The notes: generated by a model from the letters alone, not told the origin. Shown: positions 9,460 to 18,667, counted from the stretch's first letter. The stretch is DNA of 64,000 nucleotides from Sphingobacteriales bacterium (GCA_016235125.1 JACRLZ010000007.1:310001-374000); one strand, 5' to 3'. Program-made: numbers and translations.

Positions 9460-11658
9460 ATGAGCAGACAGTGGCAGAACATTAAGGGAATCATTAATAG
9501 CGGGGAAAAAGGCAAGAGGCATTTCCTGGTTCTGATGGACTGTGCAGGAACCATATTATCTGCCAATGCCTTATTAATAAAAAAAATGCATTTGCCCAAC
9601 CCCAGGTCGGGCAAGATCAGCTTTTTTGACTTTGTAAATCCCCTACATGTAGATGGTTTCCGGCAGGCAATACAGAAATGCGGAGAGGGCAAAGGTCCGC
9701 AAACTACTGAGCTATACCTGAAAAACGGGTATTATCATCCGATGAAGTGGGAAATTAATTCTATGGGAAATGCAGGCGGTAAAGTACAGACTTATTTGTG
9801 CATCGGGAGCACTTTAGTGGATGATGAAAGATTGAATGAGTTTAACAGACTGAGTGAGAAAAATTATCAATTAATAGTAGAAAGCATTAATGCAGGGGTA
9901 TTGTTTCAGGATATAAAAGGGGAACTGATTGCAGCTAATTGTAAAACTGCAGAAATATTCGGTACTACACTTGAAAGGCTTTATCAATTAAAAGACATTA
10001 ATAGTCTCTGGAATGCAAGCTGGACAATTACATCAGACCAGGGACAAAAAATACTTTTTGATGATACGCCGTTTATGAAAGCACTGAGAACCGGGCGGTT
10101 TCAGCAGGAAGTGCTTGTTGTCAGGCTCAGAAACGGGGAAGATCGATGGATCAGCTTTAGTTCGCAACCCTTATTTGAAGAGGGACAGGATATTGCCTAT
10201 TCAGTTGTTTCCAACATTACAGATATCACACATGAAAAAGAACTTATTCTTGAATTAAAAGAAAGAAAAGCGGTCTTTTCAGCCTTTATGAATAAAACTC
10301 CCAATCTTATCTGGGTGGTAGACGAAACGGGGAATCTCGTTTTTGCAAGCGAAGCCTTTTATAAATATTTCGGTTTGCAGGAAATACAATCAATAAACAG
10401 GCAATCAGTTGATCTGGTGCCTGCTTCTGTTACCGAAGCATTGTACGATAAACATATCCAGGTGCTGCAATCAGGGATGCCGCTGGAAACAGTGGAAAAA
10501 GTAAAGTGGGCCGATGGCACTGAGTTTGTTTTTCACATTAATATTTTCCCTATTGATTCAGGTACCGGCAGGAAAATGCTCGGGGGTCATGCCGTAAATC
10601 TTGCTGATAAGTTCAGAATAGAAAAGCAATTGAAAGAGGCGAATGAACGGTTGATGATGCTATCCAAAGCTACAACAGATGCAATTTGGGAATGGGACAT
10701 GCAAACGGGAAATATCTTTCGAAATGATGCATTGATGGATATGATAGGATACCAGTTGGAAAGACCTAAAGGACTTTCCTGGTGGCTCAGAAGGATACAT
10801 CCCGAGGACCGCAACAGGGTTAGTGATAAGGTAAAAGAGACAACGGATAAGTATCTTCAGTCATGGGAAGACGAGTATCGTTTCAAATGTGCCGATGGTA
10901 ATTATAAGCACATGCATGACAGGGGGTTTGTTGTATATGAAAATGGTCTTCCTGTCAGAATGATCGGTTCGTTACAGGATATGACGCATCTGAAGGAGAT
11001 GGAAAATTTACTGATGGAAGAAAAACTGGAAAGACAAAAAGAGATCTCTGAAACCATCATCCGTGTACAGGAAAAAGAAAGAACCCGGATTGGCCATGAG
11101 TTACATGATAATGTAAATCAGATTTTGTCTACCGTTAAACTGTTTATAGATATGTTAGACCCTTCCGGAAAAGGAGGCGCTGATCTGAAAGAAAAAAGTC
11201 TTGATTACCTGGGGTGTGCAATTGAAGAAATCCGCAAGCTATCCAAAGAACTGGTAGAACCACAATTAATCGGCAATGGCCTTGTGAACAGTATCCAGAC
11301 ATTAATAGATGATATTCAACTCTCAAATGTTATTAAAATAAAGTTTGAACATGATAATGAAAGCGAATTGCTGAGCCCGGGTAAAAAGATCACACTTTTC
11401 AGGATTGTTCAGGAGCAGATTAAAAACATTTTGAAATACAGCAAAGCAAAAAACACCGTGATAAATCTGCGGTCAAAAGAAGGAGAAACACATTTGATTA
11501 TTGAAGATGACGGCATCGGATTTGATATTAAACAGACAACAAGAGGTATAGGGCTTTCCAATATCTATGAACGTACCAGGTTTTATGATGGAAAAGTAAA
11601 CATAGAGGCCGCTCCCGGCAAAGGCTGTAAAGTGGAGATATCAATTCCCGTATTTTAA
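9460..11658 (+). CDS. Multi-PAS sensor histidine kinase, HisKA_3 type
   Basis: Soluble kinase of 732 residues. Four PAS-like units lie at about 18-120, 136-262, 269-390 and 393-510; the last is a PAS_3 type (WEWDMQTGN ... IHPEDRNRV). HisKA_3 follows with GHELHDNVNQ (H549), then HATPase with EDDGIGFD and GIGLSNIYER. No membrane helix is visible. HisKA_3 kinases normally signal to NarL-type regulators; the only one nearby is at 8127, so both HisKA_3 kinases may converge on it, with the receiver at 9024 as an alternative partner (inference). This gene ends the signalling island. Confidence 0.93.
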   Translation: MSRQWQNIKGIINSGEKGKRHFLVLMDCAGTILSANALLIKKMHLPNPRSGKISFFDFVNPLHVDGFRQAIQKCGEGKGPQTTELYLKNGYYHPMKWEINSMGNAGGKVQTYLCIGSTLVDDERLNEFNRLSEKNYQLIVESINAGVLFQDIKGELIAANCKTAEIFGTTLERLYQLKDINSLWNASWTITSDQGQKILFDDTPFMKALRTGRFQQEVLVVRLRNGEDRWISFSSQPLFEEGQDIAYSVVSNITDITHEKELILELKERKAVFSAFMNKTPNLIWVVDETGNLVFASEAFYKYFGLQEIQSINRQSVDLVPASVTEALYDKHIQVLQSGMPLETVEKVKWADGTEFVFHINIFPIDSGTGRKMLGGHAVNLADKFRIEKQLKEANERLMMLSKATTDAIWEWDMQTGNIFRNDALMDMIGYQLERPKGLSWWLRRIHPEDRNRVSDKVKETTDKYLQSWEDEYRFKCADGNYKHMHDRGFVVYENGLPVRMIGSLQDMTHLKEMENLLMEEKLERQKEISETIIRVQEKERTRIGHELHDNVNQILSTVKLFIDMLDPSGKGGADLKEKSLDYLGCAIEEIRKLSKELVEPQLIGNGLVNSIQTLIDDIQLSNVIKIKFEHDNESELLSPGKKITLFRIVQEQIKNILKYSKAKNTVINLRSKEGETHLIIEDDGIGFDIKQTTRGIGLSNIYERTRFYDGKVNIEAAPGKGCKVEISIPVF

Positions 11659-11857
11659 ATTTATCATATAAACAACTGCTTATATTTGGTGCACTACTGC
11701 TAAGGGGATTCCATTAGAATAGTTTATACTAACACTTAAAAAGGTAATTTCCCTATTCTTCATCAGGCTTAACAGGATTATAATTGCGTTGTAATGTGTA
11801 AACTGTTATGGTGAATTAACTGTAGCAGGAAATTAGTAATCCAGTCCTTGAAAAATC

Positions 11858-12442
11858 ATGGTAAACAAATCGCTGGCTGACAGCTATAGCATTTTTATCC
11901 GGCTCGATGAAGAAACGGTCTACGACTATTTCAATCATCATGATCCTGCGCCTTTATATAAAAGGCAATTGGGGCAGGCGTTTGAGCAATACATTTACAA
12001 CTCCATATTAACTACCAAACGAAATGCGGTAATCCAATACCAGGTGGTATGCCTCGAATATGCTGATAAACGTTTTGTAGAGCCTATCACACAAGCCATA
12101 CGGAATCACTTTAGTCTCAAAAAATTTTTGAAAGAACTGGAATTCAAAAAATTCAAGAGAAGAACATTTAAACTATTATGTGCAAGCCTGACGATTGTGT
12201 TGTCTTTACAGGCTTTGGTGCCCTTTGCTATTGAAGGTATGGATGAAAGGCTGGCTGCGTCACTCCATAATGTTGTGGATGTTTTTAGCTGGGTTATCAT
12301 GTGGAAGCCGATAGACAGGCTTATATTCTACTGGAATCCTTTTAAAAAAGATATCCATTTGCTGGATCGGCTTGCAAATGCACAGGTAAATGTAATCGAA
12401 AAACAAAAAATCATTGGCAAAGACAAGCAAAAGGCATCTTAA
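11858..12442 (+). CDS. Conserved-looking membrane protein of unknown function
   Basis: I do not recognise this 194-residue protein. The N-terminal two thirds are hydrophilic and look folded (about 1-100), ending in a lysine/arginine-rich helix. Two hydrophobic segments follow at about 107-127 and 138-155, with a short cytoplasmic-type basic tail. No known catalytic motif is seen. The next gene, encoding an exported beta-rich protein, starts 29 bases inside this one, so the two products are probably made together. A topology with a large N-terminal cytoplasmic domain is an inference from the positive-inside rule. Confidence 0.72.
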   Translation: MVNKSLADSYSIFIRLDEETVYDYFNHHDPAPLYKRQLGQAFEQYIYNSILTTKRNAVIQYQVVCLEYADKRFVEPITQAIRNHFSLKKFLKELEFKKFKRRTFKLLCASLTIVLSLQALVPFAIEGMDERLAASLHNVVDVFSWVIMWKPIDRLIFYWNPFKKDIHLLDRLANAQVNVIEKQKIIGKDKQKAS

Positions 12443-13043
12443 TAAGCTTGCACTGCTGTGCCTGTTTCCCTGCATAGCATTTGCACAGGCAAAGAGTGGC
12501 GTGGAAAGTTATAACCTTCTGAGCCAGGGGAAAGAATATCTATGGATGCCTGTTATGCATTACCAGTCAGCAAAAGGATTATATACGGAATGCAGATACA
12601 ATTATGAAGATGTGAATACTTTTTCACTTTATGCCGGAAGGTCTTTTTCAGGTGGAAATAAGATGGAATATTCAATAACTCCGATGATTGGATTATCTGC
12701 CGGAAATTTTTCGGGTGTTTCAATTGCAGCCAATGGAGAATTGGATTGGAAGAATTTTTATGCATCAAGTCAGACGCAGTATAGTATTAATATTAAAACT
12801 GATGGTAAGAACTTCTTTTTCAGCTGGTCGGAGCTGGGATATAATATTTCTAAAACATTATTTGCCGGGGCTGCAGTTCAATACACCCTTCAGGCAGGAA
12901 AAACCAATACAGAACCCGGTTTTGTTGCCGGTCTTAATTTTAAAAATTTTTCTATTCCTTTTTATGTATTTAAACCCTTTTCATCCGGGCAATATATTGT
13001 ATTGGGATTGATTTTTGAATATAATTTGAAAAAGAGGAAATAG
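12414..13043 (+). CDS. Exported outer-membrane beta-barrel-like protein, TTG start
   Basis: A 209-residue protein with a signal peptide (basic start, hydrophobic LALLCLFPCIAFA, cleavage near AFAQ) followed by alternating aromatic/polar strands typical of a small outer-membrane barrel, ending in a strand-like IFEYNL. No ATG lies between the previous in-frame stop and the signal peptide, so the TTG at 12414 is the likely start; this is the only start that keeps the signal peptide. It overlaps the upstream membrane-protein gene by 29 bases. The function is unknown; a partnership between the inner-membrane and outer-membrane products is suggested only by the overlap. Confidence 0.7.
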   Translation: MAKTSKRHLNKLALLCLFPCIAFAQAKSGVESYNLLSQGKEYLWMPVMHYQSAKGLYTECRYNYEDVNTFSLYAGRSFSGGNKMEYSITPMIGLSAGNFSGVSIAANGELDWKNFYASSQTQYSINIKTDGKNFFFSWSELGYNISKTLFAGAAVQYTLQAGKTNTEPGFVAGLNFKNFSIPFYVFKPFSSGQYIVLGLIFEYNLKKRK

Positions 13044-13179
13044 GAACTAAATGATAATACTTAGTTGGAACTAAATAGTATCAAATAATTGAATGTTATA
13101 ATAGGCAGAAATTTAAATATTTAATTCATAAATCAGTTTTTTAATCTGATTAAATCGGGAATATCCAAAAATCCATGCT

Positions 13180-14961
13180 ATGAAAAAACTATTACTTCCT
13201 TTATTTTTATTGCTGGGAGCATCTGCACAGGCACAGGTTAAAATTGGTAGTAACCCAGGCACTATTGATGCCAACTCCCTGCTTGAGCTGGAAGCTACCA
13301 ACAAAGGATTTCTCCCGCCGAGAGTTACCTTAACCAGCCTTACTTCAGTTTCGCCACTAACCGGTACAGTTCCTGCGGGAATGATGGTTTATAACTCTGC
13401 CGGCTCGTTATCTTATGGCTATTATTATTGGGATGGAAGCGAATGGAAAAAAATAGAGAATGGTTATGACTATCTTGTAACAAAGACAGCTACTGCTACA
13501 TTAACAAAATCTGAAAGAATAGTACTTGCCAGCAATGACATTATTCTTACGCTGCCAACTGTAACTTCATCTGATAACGGTTTGCAGATTACTATAAAGA
13601 ACATCGGATCTCACACCGACCTTGTGACTGTAAAGGGTAACGGATCGGCTACAATTGATGGCGTAGATTCTTCTGACCTTACAAGACATATGGCCCAGAC
13701 CTTCACTGCTTATGGAGGTAACTGGGTGGTAAAAAACAAAATACCGGGTTCTAAAAATATACTGGATGTTAATGCTAATAGCAGCTGGACAACCATTGAT
13801 GAGGCAATAGAGTTTCTTGGCTTGCATATGTCCGGGCCTTCCATACTGCGCCTGACAGAAGAGACATATGATGTTTCAGCTACTATAGATATAGATTTGC
13901 CCTACTCCCTGACTATACAAGGCTCATCATACAGCAATGCCTCAATAAATGCAGCTTCCGGACTTGCCGGTACTCCTATGTTCAGGTGTCTTTCGGATTG
14001 CTACTTTAAAATGCTGAATTTTGATGCCACCACTCTGACAAACTATGGCACTGCAACTGGCGAAGATGCTATTCGCTTTTTGGGAAGCGGGTCATACAAT
14101 GAGGTAAAAGATTGCTCCTTCGACAGATTTTATAATACCATCCTGGACTCAGTAGACGCAGAAATATGGGTATTTGAAACGGATATATCCAATTCCCAGG
14201 GTAGTGGAATACTTGTTCATGGGGCGGAAGACAGCGTAACAGTAAAAGTGGCAGAAACCGATTTTATAGGCTGTAATTATGGAATAAACCTAAGTAAAGG
14301 CAGTAAGGCTACCATTCAATTAGCATCAGGGGGCTATTACAACGGTGCAAGTGGTGATACGGCTATATTTTATCAGCCATCCACATTTACTAACTATATC
14401 AGCATGTCAATAACAGGGAATTCCTGGAATAATACAGGGAAATATATTGAAGGATTTGATTTTACCCGGACTGATGGAAGAGATGCCAATGTGATATTAG
14501 AAAGCAACGCAGGCATGGGAGATCAAAAACCTAATTGCTTTATTAATGTTTTAAATAGTTCTACGACAAAAACATTAACTACCCAAAATTCCTGGTACGT
14601 TGCTGATTGGGGATCAAACACATCTTCCGAAACCTGCAAGTGGACTATTGCCAGTAATAAAATAACTTATCAGCCCAACAACAAAAGGAATGGCATATTT
14701 ACTGTTTCCGGCAATTTGTCTGTCAACAGCAGTAGTCAGAATATTTCGATTGGCATTGTGAAAAACGGGAATAGCTCAGTAAGATATGGAGAAACAACAC
14801 TCAGGGTCACAACATCAGACCAACCATTTCAGTTTTCATTTATTGCTTATTTGGCAGATATAGCTCCGGGTGATTATTTTGAAATATATTATTCAAATGC
14901 TACAAGCGGAAGTAAAGTAGTTAAAATACAGGATATTCAGTGGCTTGCTAACACTCAATAA
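13180..14961 (+). CDS. Secreted parallel beta-helix protein
   Basis: A 593-residue exported protein with signal peptide MKKLLLPLFLLLGASAQAQ. Next comes a short module seen at the start of many Bacteroidota surface proteins (LLELEATNKGFLPPR ... GMMVYNSA ... YYWDGSEWKKI). Residues about 190-470 have the repetitive short-strand pattern of a right-handed parallel beta-helix, and the last 120 residues resemble a jelly-roll, C1q/TNF-like end domain. No catalytic residues of polysaccharide lyases can be assigned, so an adhesin or fibre-like role is as likely as an enzyme. It lacks a T9SS sorting tail. The T9SS cargo gene starts 10 bases downstream, so the pair is probably co-transcribed. Confidence 0.75.
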   Translation: MKKLLLPLFLLLGASAQAQVKIGSNPGTIDANSLLELEATNKGFLPPRVTLTSLTSVSPLTGTVPAGMMVYNSAGSLSYGYYYWDGSEWKKIENGYDYLVTKTATATLTKSERIVLASNDIILTLPTVTSSDNGLQITIKNIGSHTDLVTVKGNGSATIDGVDSSDLTRHMAQTFTAYGGNWVVKNKIPGSKNILDVNANSSWTTIDEAIEFLGLHMSGPSILRLTEETYDVSATIDIDLPYSLTIQGSSYSNASINAASGLAGTPMFRCLSDCYFKMLNFDATTLTNYGTATGEDAIRFLGSGSYNEVKDCSFDRFYNTILDSVDAEIWVFETDISNSQGSGILVHGAEDSVTVKVAETDFIGCNYGINLSKGSKATIQLASGGYYNGASGDTAIFYQPSTFTNYISMSITGNSWNNTGKYIEGFDFTRTDGRDANVILESNAGMGDQKPNCFINVLNSSTTKTLTTQNSWYVADWGSNTSSETCKWTIASNKITYQPNNKRNGIFTVSGNLSVNSSSQNISIGIVKNGNSSVRYGETTLRVTTSDQPFQFSFIAYLADIAPGDYFEIYYSNATSGSKVVKIQDIQWLANTQ

Positions 14962-14971
14962 AAACAGCTCA

Positions 14972-16393
14972 ATGAGGAGAATAATAATTTGTGTTGTATC
15001 AATATTTTTTTGTGCAGCTGCGTTTGCCCAGCAGGCTGTTACCAATAGCGGTAACCTGCAAATTTATTCCGGAGCCTCAATAACCGGTTTTGGAAATTTT
15101 ACAAACAATTCTTCTGCTGTACTTGTAAATAACGGAAGCTTGTATGTAAAAGGTAACATTACCAACGACCAGTCGTCCATGTCAGCAGGCACGGGTACAT
15201 TATATTTGAATGGCAGCAGTGCACAGAGCCTGGGGGGCGCACAGGCGTTTAAGACATATAACCTTGAAACCAATAACAGCAGCGGCATCACTCTCAATAT
15301 AAATCTGAGTGTATCGGGTGCCCACACTTTTACAGCAGGGTTAGTTACTACATCTGCTACCCCCAATTACCTGATATATGAGTCAGGTTCTTCTCACAGC
15401 GGCAGCGCTGATAGCCGGCATGTAAACGGATGGGTAAAAAAAACCGGAAGCAGCAATTTCACTTTCCCCGCAGGAGATGCGACCTATTTGCGAAGCATAG
15501 CCATTTCAAGCTTATCAGCCAGTTCAGAATTTAACTGCCGTTATTATACTCCCACAACGAATACCAATAATCTTTCTTCACCTATTGTGAAAGTAAAGGC
15601 AAATGAATACTGGCAGCTGAACCAGGTTAGCGGGGGAACGGCACAGGTAACATTGAACTGGGATCACTCCAAAGTGGCGATGGATAATGTGTTGCTGGCA
15701 GATATATTGGCATCATTATATACCGGGGGTTTGTGGACAGATGGCGGCGGCAGCGCCAGTGGTAATGTAACGACAACGGGTACCATTACATCCGGTGCAA
15801 CCGGTACTTTTGGCCCATTTACATTGGGGTATAAATCTTTCCCTGTTCCATTAAAATTACTTTCGTTTTCAGCCGTTCGCAGATCCGGAATCAGTTACCT
15901 GAACTGGGTAACTGATAATGAGTATAATGTTGACCGTTTTGAAGTACAGCGGAGTTATGATGGTAGTAATTTTTCTGTTTTGGGTAATGTATCGGCAAGA
16001 AACAGCGGAACAAGAGAGAGTTATAATTATGAAGATCCTTCCCCGCTCAGGGGCATAGCTTATTATCGTATCCGAAGTGTGGATGTGGATGGAAGGTTCA
16101 GTTATTCCAGGATTGCAGCGGTATCGGAGTATGATGATCTGACAGGAAGCTTTGTAGTATTGAACCCGGCACATGATGGTATAACCATATTAAACCGGTC
16201 TGGAAAATCGGGAGTGTATGATTATAAAGTATACAGCCCTGCCGGGCAATTAATAATATCGGGCAAAGTGAATATGGAAAATAATGGGGGAGCATGGCTT
16301 CCGTTACCGGCTTCTATAGCAGCGGGTATCTACACCCTCGATATTCAAAACGCCGAAACCCGTTTCAGACAGCAGATACTGATAGAAAAGTAA
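14972..16393 (+). CDS. T9SS-sorted secreted surface protein
   Basis: A 473-residue exported protein: signal peptide MRRIIICVVSIFFCAAAFAQ, a Gly/Ser/Asn-rich repetitive beta region (about 20-290), a fibronectin-like segment (LNWVTDNEYNVDRFEVQRS), and a type A T9SS C-terminal sorting domain in the last 80 residues (VLNPAHDG ... SPAGQLI ... ASIAAGIYTLDI ... QQILIEK). The sorting domain directs passage across the outer membrane and attachment to the surface. The ATG at 14972 is preferred over a TTG at 14945, because the latter places nine residues before the signal peptide. It follows the beta-helix gene by 10 bases. The ligand or structural role is unknown. Confidence 0.85.
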   Translation: MRRIIICVVSIFFCAAAFAQQAVTNSGNLQIYSGASITGFGNFTNNSSAVLVNNGSLYVKGNITNDQSSMSAGTGTLYLNGSSAQSLGGAQAFKTYNLETNNSSGITLNINLSVSGAHTFTAGLVTTSATPNYLIYESGSSHSGSADSRHVNGWVKKTGSSNFTFPAGDATYLRSIAISSLSASSEFNCRYYTPTTNTNNLSSPIVKVKANEYWQLNQVSGGTAQVTLNWDHSKVAMDNVLLADILASLYTGGLWTDGGGSASGNVTTTGTITSGATGTFGPFTLGYKSFPVPLKLLSFSAVRRSGISYLNWVTDNEYNVDRFEVQRSYDGSNFSVLGNVSARNSGTRESYNYEDPSPLRGIAYYRIRSVDVDGRFSYSRIAAVSEYDDLTGSFVVLNPAHDGITILNRSGKSGVYDYKVYSPAGQLIISGKVNMENNGGAWLPLPASIAAGIYTLDIQNAETRFRQQILIEK

Positions 16394-16437
16394 TCAATTC
16401 CCATACTTTCAACTTCGTCTTTCATAGCTTGATTTTT

Positions 16438-16480
16438 CGTCCCGTCATTTGCTTTGTCAAATGAATGGGACGATTTTTTT
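16438..16480 (+). terminator. Rho-independent terminator after the T9SS cargo gene
   Basis: Stem CGTCCC..TCATTT pairs with AAATGA..GGGACG around an 8-base loop, with a one-base irregularity, and is followed by seven T residues. It lies 45 bases after the stop of the gene ending at 16393. Confidence 0.8.
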
Positions 16481-16517
16481 ATTTAAGGCAACAGGAAGCG
16501 GATATTAACATAAACAC

Positions 16518-16540
16518 AAAAACCCTTTGTCAGCAAAGGG
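16518..16540 (-). terminator. Terminator for the small lipoprotein gene
   Basis: A perfect 7-bp stem, CCCTTTG/CAAAGGG, with a 4-base loop. Read on the minus strand it is followed by TTTTT. It lies about 70 bases beyond the stop of the small lipoprotein gene and supports that gene as a real transcription unit. Confidence 0.7.
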
Positions 16541-16612
16541 TGTAAATGCATATCAAAGGAAGGATCTTTCAGAAAAGATTTCTTCAGTTGCAATTATTAT
16601 AAGGTTTCTTGA

Positions 16613-16735
16613 TCAGCCTCTGAACTTGTAGCTAAACTGCGGATTGTTGGGACAACCGTATTTCTGAGATGCACAGGAACTGATAAAAATAACTACCATG
16701 ATGATGGCTAAGGTGGTAAGGATTTTGGTCTTCAT
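16613..16735 (-). CDS. Small lipoprotein, 40 residues
   Basis: A short minus-strand ORF in a 573-base gap between the T9SS cargo and DnaQ-like genes. It starts MKTKIL, has a hydrophobic stretch of about 12 residues, and then a lipobox ISSC (C21), leaving a 20-residue mature lipopeptide, CASQKYGCPNNPQFSYKFRG. A TACCTTTG -7 box lies 55 bases upstream and a hairpin-T terminator downstream, so a complete transcription unit is visible. Tiny lipoproteins with a CAS.KYGCP core are, from recollection, common but undescribed in Bacteroidota. A second Cys (C28) could form a disulfide or bind metal. The function is unknown. Confidence 0.75.
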   Translation of the reverse strand: MKTKILTTLAIIMVVIFISSCASQKYGCPNNPQFSYKFRG

Positions 16736-16789
16736 TTTCAGGACATTTAAGTATTTAAACGATAATGATAGTTATTTATTTTATCTGAA

Positions 16790-16797
16790 CAAAGGTA
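16790..16797 (-). promoter_or_regulatory. -7 box TACCTTTG for the small lipoprotein gene
   Basis: An exact match to the Bacteroidota -7 consensus TAnnTTTG on the minus strand, 55 bases upstream of the ATG. The -33 TTTG element is only approximately matched by a T-rich tract. Confidence 0.45.
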
Positions 16798-16897
16798 AAA
16801 ACTCTCCGTAAAATTCGACAGTAGAAATATATCTTCCAAATTAAAGATTGTATCTGGCTATCTTTATGTAATGCAATACTTTGTGTCAAAATATTTA

Positions 16898-16925
16898 TTT
16901 GACAATCGATAAACAACTACCTTTG
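16898..16925 (+). promoter_or_regulatory. Candidate promoter for the DnaQ-like gene
   Basis: TTTG at 16898 and TACCTTTG at 16918-16925, separated by 16 bases, which is a little shorter than the usual 19-21. It lies 41 bases upstream of the ATG at 16966. Confidence 0.4.
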
Positions 16926-16965
16926 CTTTTTTTAAAATCAGAAGTTAAGAGAAACTACTTACCCG

Positions 16966-17733
16966 ATGTTGCAACTGAAAAAACCCCTGGCTTTTATTGA
17001 TCTTGAAACCACCGGCGTTAATCTTGGCACAGACAGGATTGTGGAAATTGCCATAGTAAAAATTCTTCCGGACGGGAACAGAAGTGTGAAAAGGAAGCTT
17101 GTTAATCCTGAAACGCCAATACCTAAAGGAGCCAGCGATGTTCATGGAATAACGGATGAAATGGTAAAAGATGCTCCCCCTTTTAAGCAACTGGCACATG
17201 AACTGAAGCAAATGCTGGATGGTTGTGACATTGCAGGCTACAATTCAAACCGGTTTGACATTCCGCTTTTAATGGAAGAGTTTTTAAGAGCCGGGGTTGA
17301 TTTTGACATGAAAAACCGCAAACTGCTCGATGTGCAGAATATTTTCCACAAAATGGAACCAAGAACATTGGGTGCTGCCTATAAGTTTTATTGTAACAAG
17401 AACCTCGATGGTGCGCACAGCGCCGAGGTGGATGCATCTGCAACATTTGAAATACTGGAGGCTCAGCTGAAAAAATATCCTGAGCTTGGAAACACAATTG
17501 ATTCTGTCTTAAAACAAATAGGAGAAGACCAGGTCGTTGATTTTGCCCGCCGCTTTGTTTTTGAAAATGGGGTAGAAGTATTCAATTTTGGAAAGTATAA
17601 AGGCCGGCCTGTTTCGGATGTATTAAGATCAGAACCTCAATACTATGACTGGATGATGAAAGGCGATTTTCCCCAGCATACAAAACAAAAGCTTACAGAA
17701 ATATTTACCCGTACCATGCTGAAAAAAAGCTGA
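16966..17733 (+). CDS. DnaQ-like 3'-5' exonuclease with C-terminal extension
   Basis: DEDDh-family exonuclease of 255 residues. Exo I is FIDLETTG (D12, E14), followed by HGITDEMV, Exo II GYNSNRFDIPLL, and Exo III HSAEVDASAT with the catalytic His and Asp. It resembles the epsilon proofreading subunit of DNA polymerase III but could equally be a stand-alone repair or RNA-processing nuclease. Residues about 185-250 form a second small domain (FNFGKYKGRPVSDVL ... YYDWMMKGDFP) similar to the short domain found after DnaQ-type domains in many Bacteroidota. The gene is monocistronic in appearance, with its own promoter. Confidence 0.9.
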   Translation: MLQLKKPLAFIDLETTGVNLGTDRIVEIAIVKILPDGNRSVKRKLVNPETPIPKGASDVHGITDEMVKDAPPFKQLAHELKQMLDGCDIAGYNSNRFDIPLLMEEFLRAGVDFDMKNRKLLDVQNIFHKMEPRTLGAAYKFYCNKNLDGAHSAEVDASATFEILEAQLKKYPELGNTIDSVLKQIGEDQVVDFARRFVFENGVEVFNFGKYKGRPVSDVLRSEPQYYDWMMKGDFPQHTKQKLTEIFTRTMLKKS

Positions 17734-17828
17734 TTTTACCTGCTTGTCTGATTGGCAGGCCGGTGAACAATTTTTAACAGGCTGTCTTTACTGATTGTTG
17801 TAAATTCGGTGCTTCCCTTTATTTGCGA

Positions 17829-18626
17829 ATGGATAAACTGGTCATCATACCCACCTTTAATGAAAAGGAGAATATCAGTAATATTCTTCATGCTATTTTC
17901 AATCTGAAAGAGGGTTTTCATGTACTGGTGATTGATGATGGCTCGCCGGATGGGACCGCCCAAATCGTAAAAGATCTTCAGTCCGGATTCTCCGGCCAAT
18001 TGTTCCTGGAAGAACGTACAGGTAAATTAGGCTTGGGCACCGCATACATACATGGGTTTAAATGGGCATTGAACAAAGGCTATTCCTATATTTTTGAGAT
18101 GGATGCCGATTTTTCTCATAGCCCCGATGATTTGTCAAGGTTGTATGAAGCCTGTAAAGAAAAAGGAGCTGACCTTGCCATCGGTTCCCGTTATGTAAAA
18201 GGGGGAGGAGTGGTAAACTGGCCAAAGAACCGGATTGCATTGTCAAAAGGCGCTTCACTTTATACAAGGTTAATAACATGGATGCCTGTAAAAGATCCTA
18301 CTGCCGGCTTCATGTGTTATAAAAAAGAAGTGCTGGGAACTATTAATCTCGATCGGATCAGGTTTGTGGGTTATGCTTTCCAGATCGAAATGAAATTTGC
18401 AGCCTGGAAACTGGGTTTTAAAATAAAAGAAGTTCCTATTATTTTCCGTGACAGAACTTATGGAACTTCCAAGATGAATAAAAGTATAGTAAAAGAAGGA
18501 ATTCTTGGTGTGTTAAAACTACGCTGGCACAGCCTGTTCAAGAACTATCGCAAAAGAGTAAAGAACGAAGTAGCCGGAAATTCTTCTGTAAAAAAAGCAT
18601 CATCAAACGAGGTACTGGCTGAATAA
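17829..18626 (+). CDS. Polyprenol monophosphomannose synthase-like glycosyltransferase (GT2)
   Basis: A 265-residue GT2 enzyme of the DPM1 type, expected to move a sugar (usually mannose) from a nucleotide donor to a polyprenyl phosphate at the inner face of the membrane. Motifs: IIPTFNEKENI at the start, DDGSPDGT for the nucleotide, EMDADFSHSPDDL with the metal-binding DAD, GSRYVKGGG, and FRDRTYGTSKM near the end. No C-terminal membrane helices follow, so it is the soluble form. The ATG at 17829 is preferred to a TTG two codons upstream. It is followed by a transporter and a methyltransferase, without a clear pathway link. Confidence 0.9.
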   Translation: MDKLVIIPTFNEKENISNILHAIFNLKEGFHVLVIDDGSPDGTAQIVKDLQSGFSGQLFLEERTGKLGLGTAYIHGFKWALNKGYSYIFEMDADFSHSPDDLSRLYEACKEKGADLAIGSRYVKGGGVVNWPKNRIALSKGASLYTRLITWMPVKDPTAGFMCYKKEVLGTINLDRIRFVGYAFQIEMKFAAWKLGFKIKEVPIIFRDRTYGTSKMNKSIVKEGILGVLKLRWHSLFKNYRKRVKNEVAGNSSVKKASSNEVLAE

Positions 18627-18667
18627 ACTATTTGCCACTTCAATCTTTTGATTAGTTTGCAGTACTG

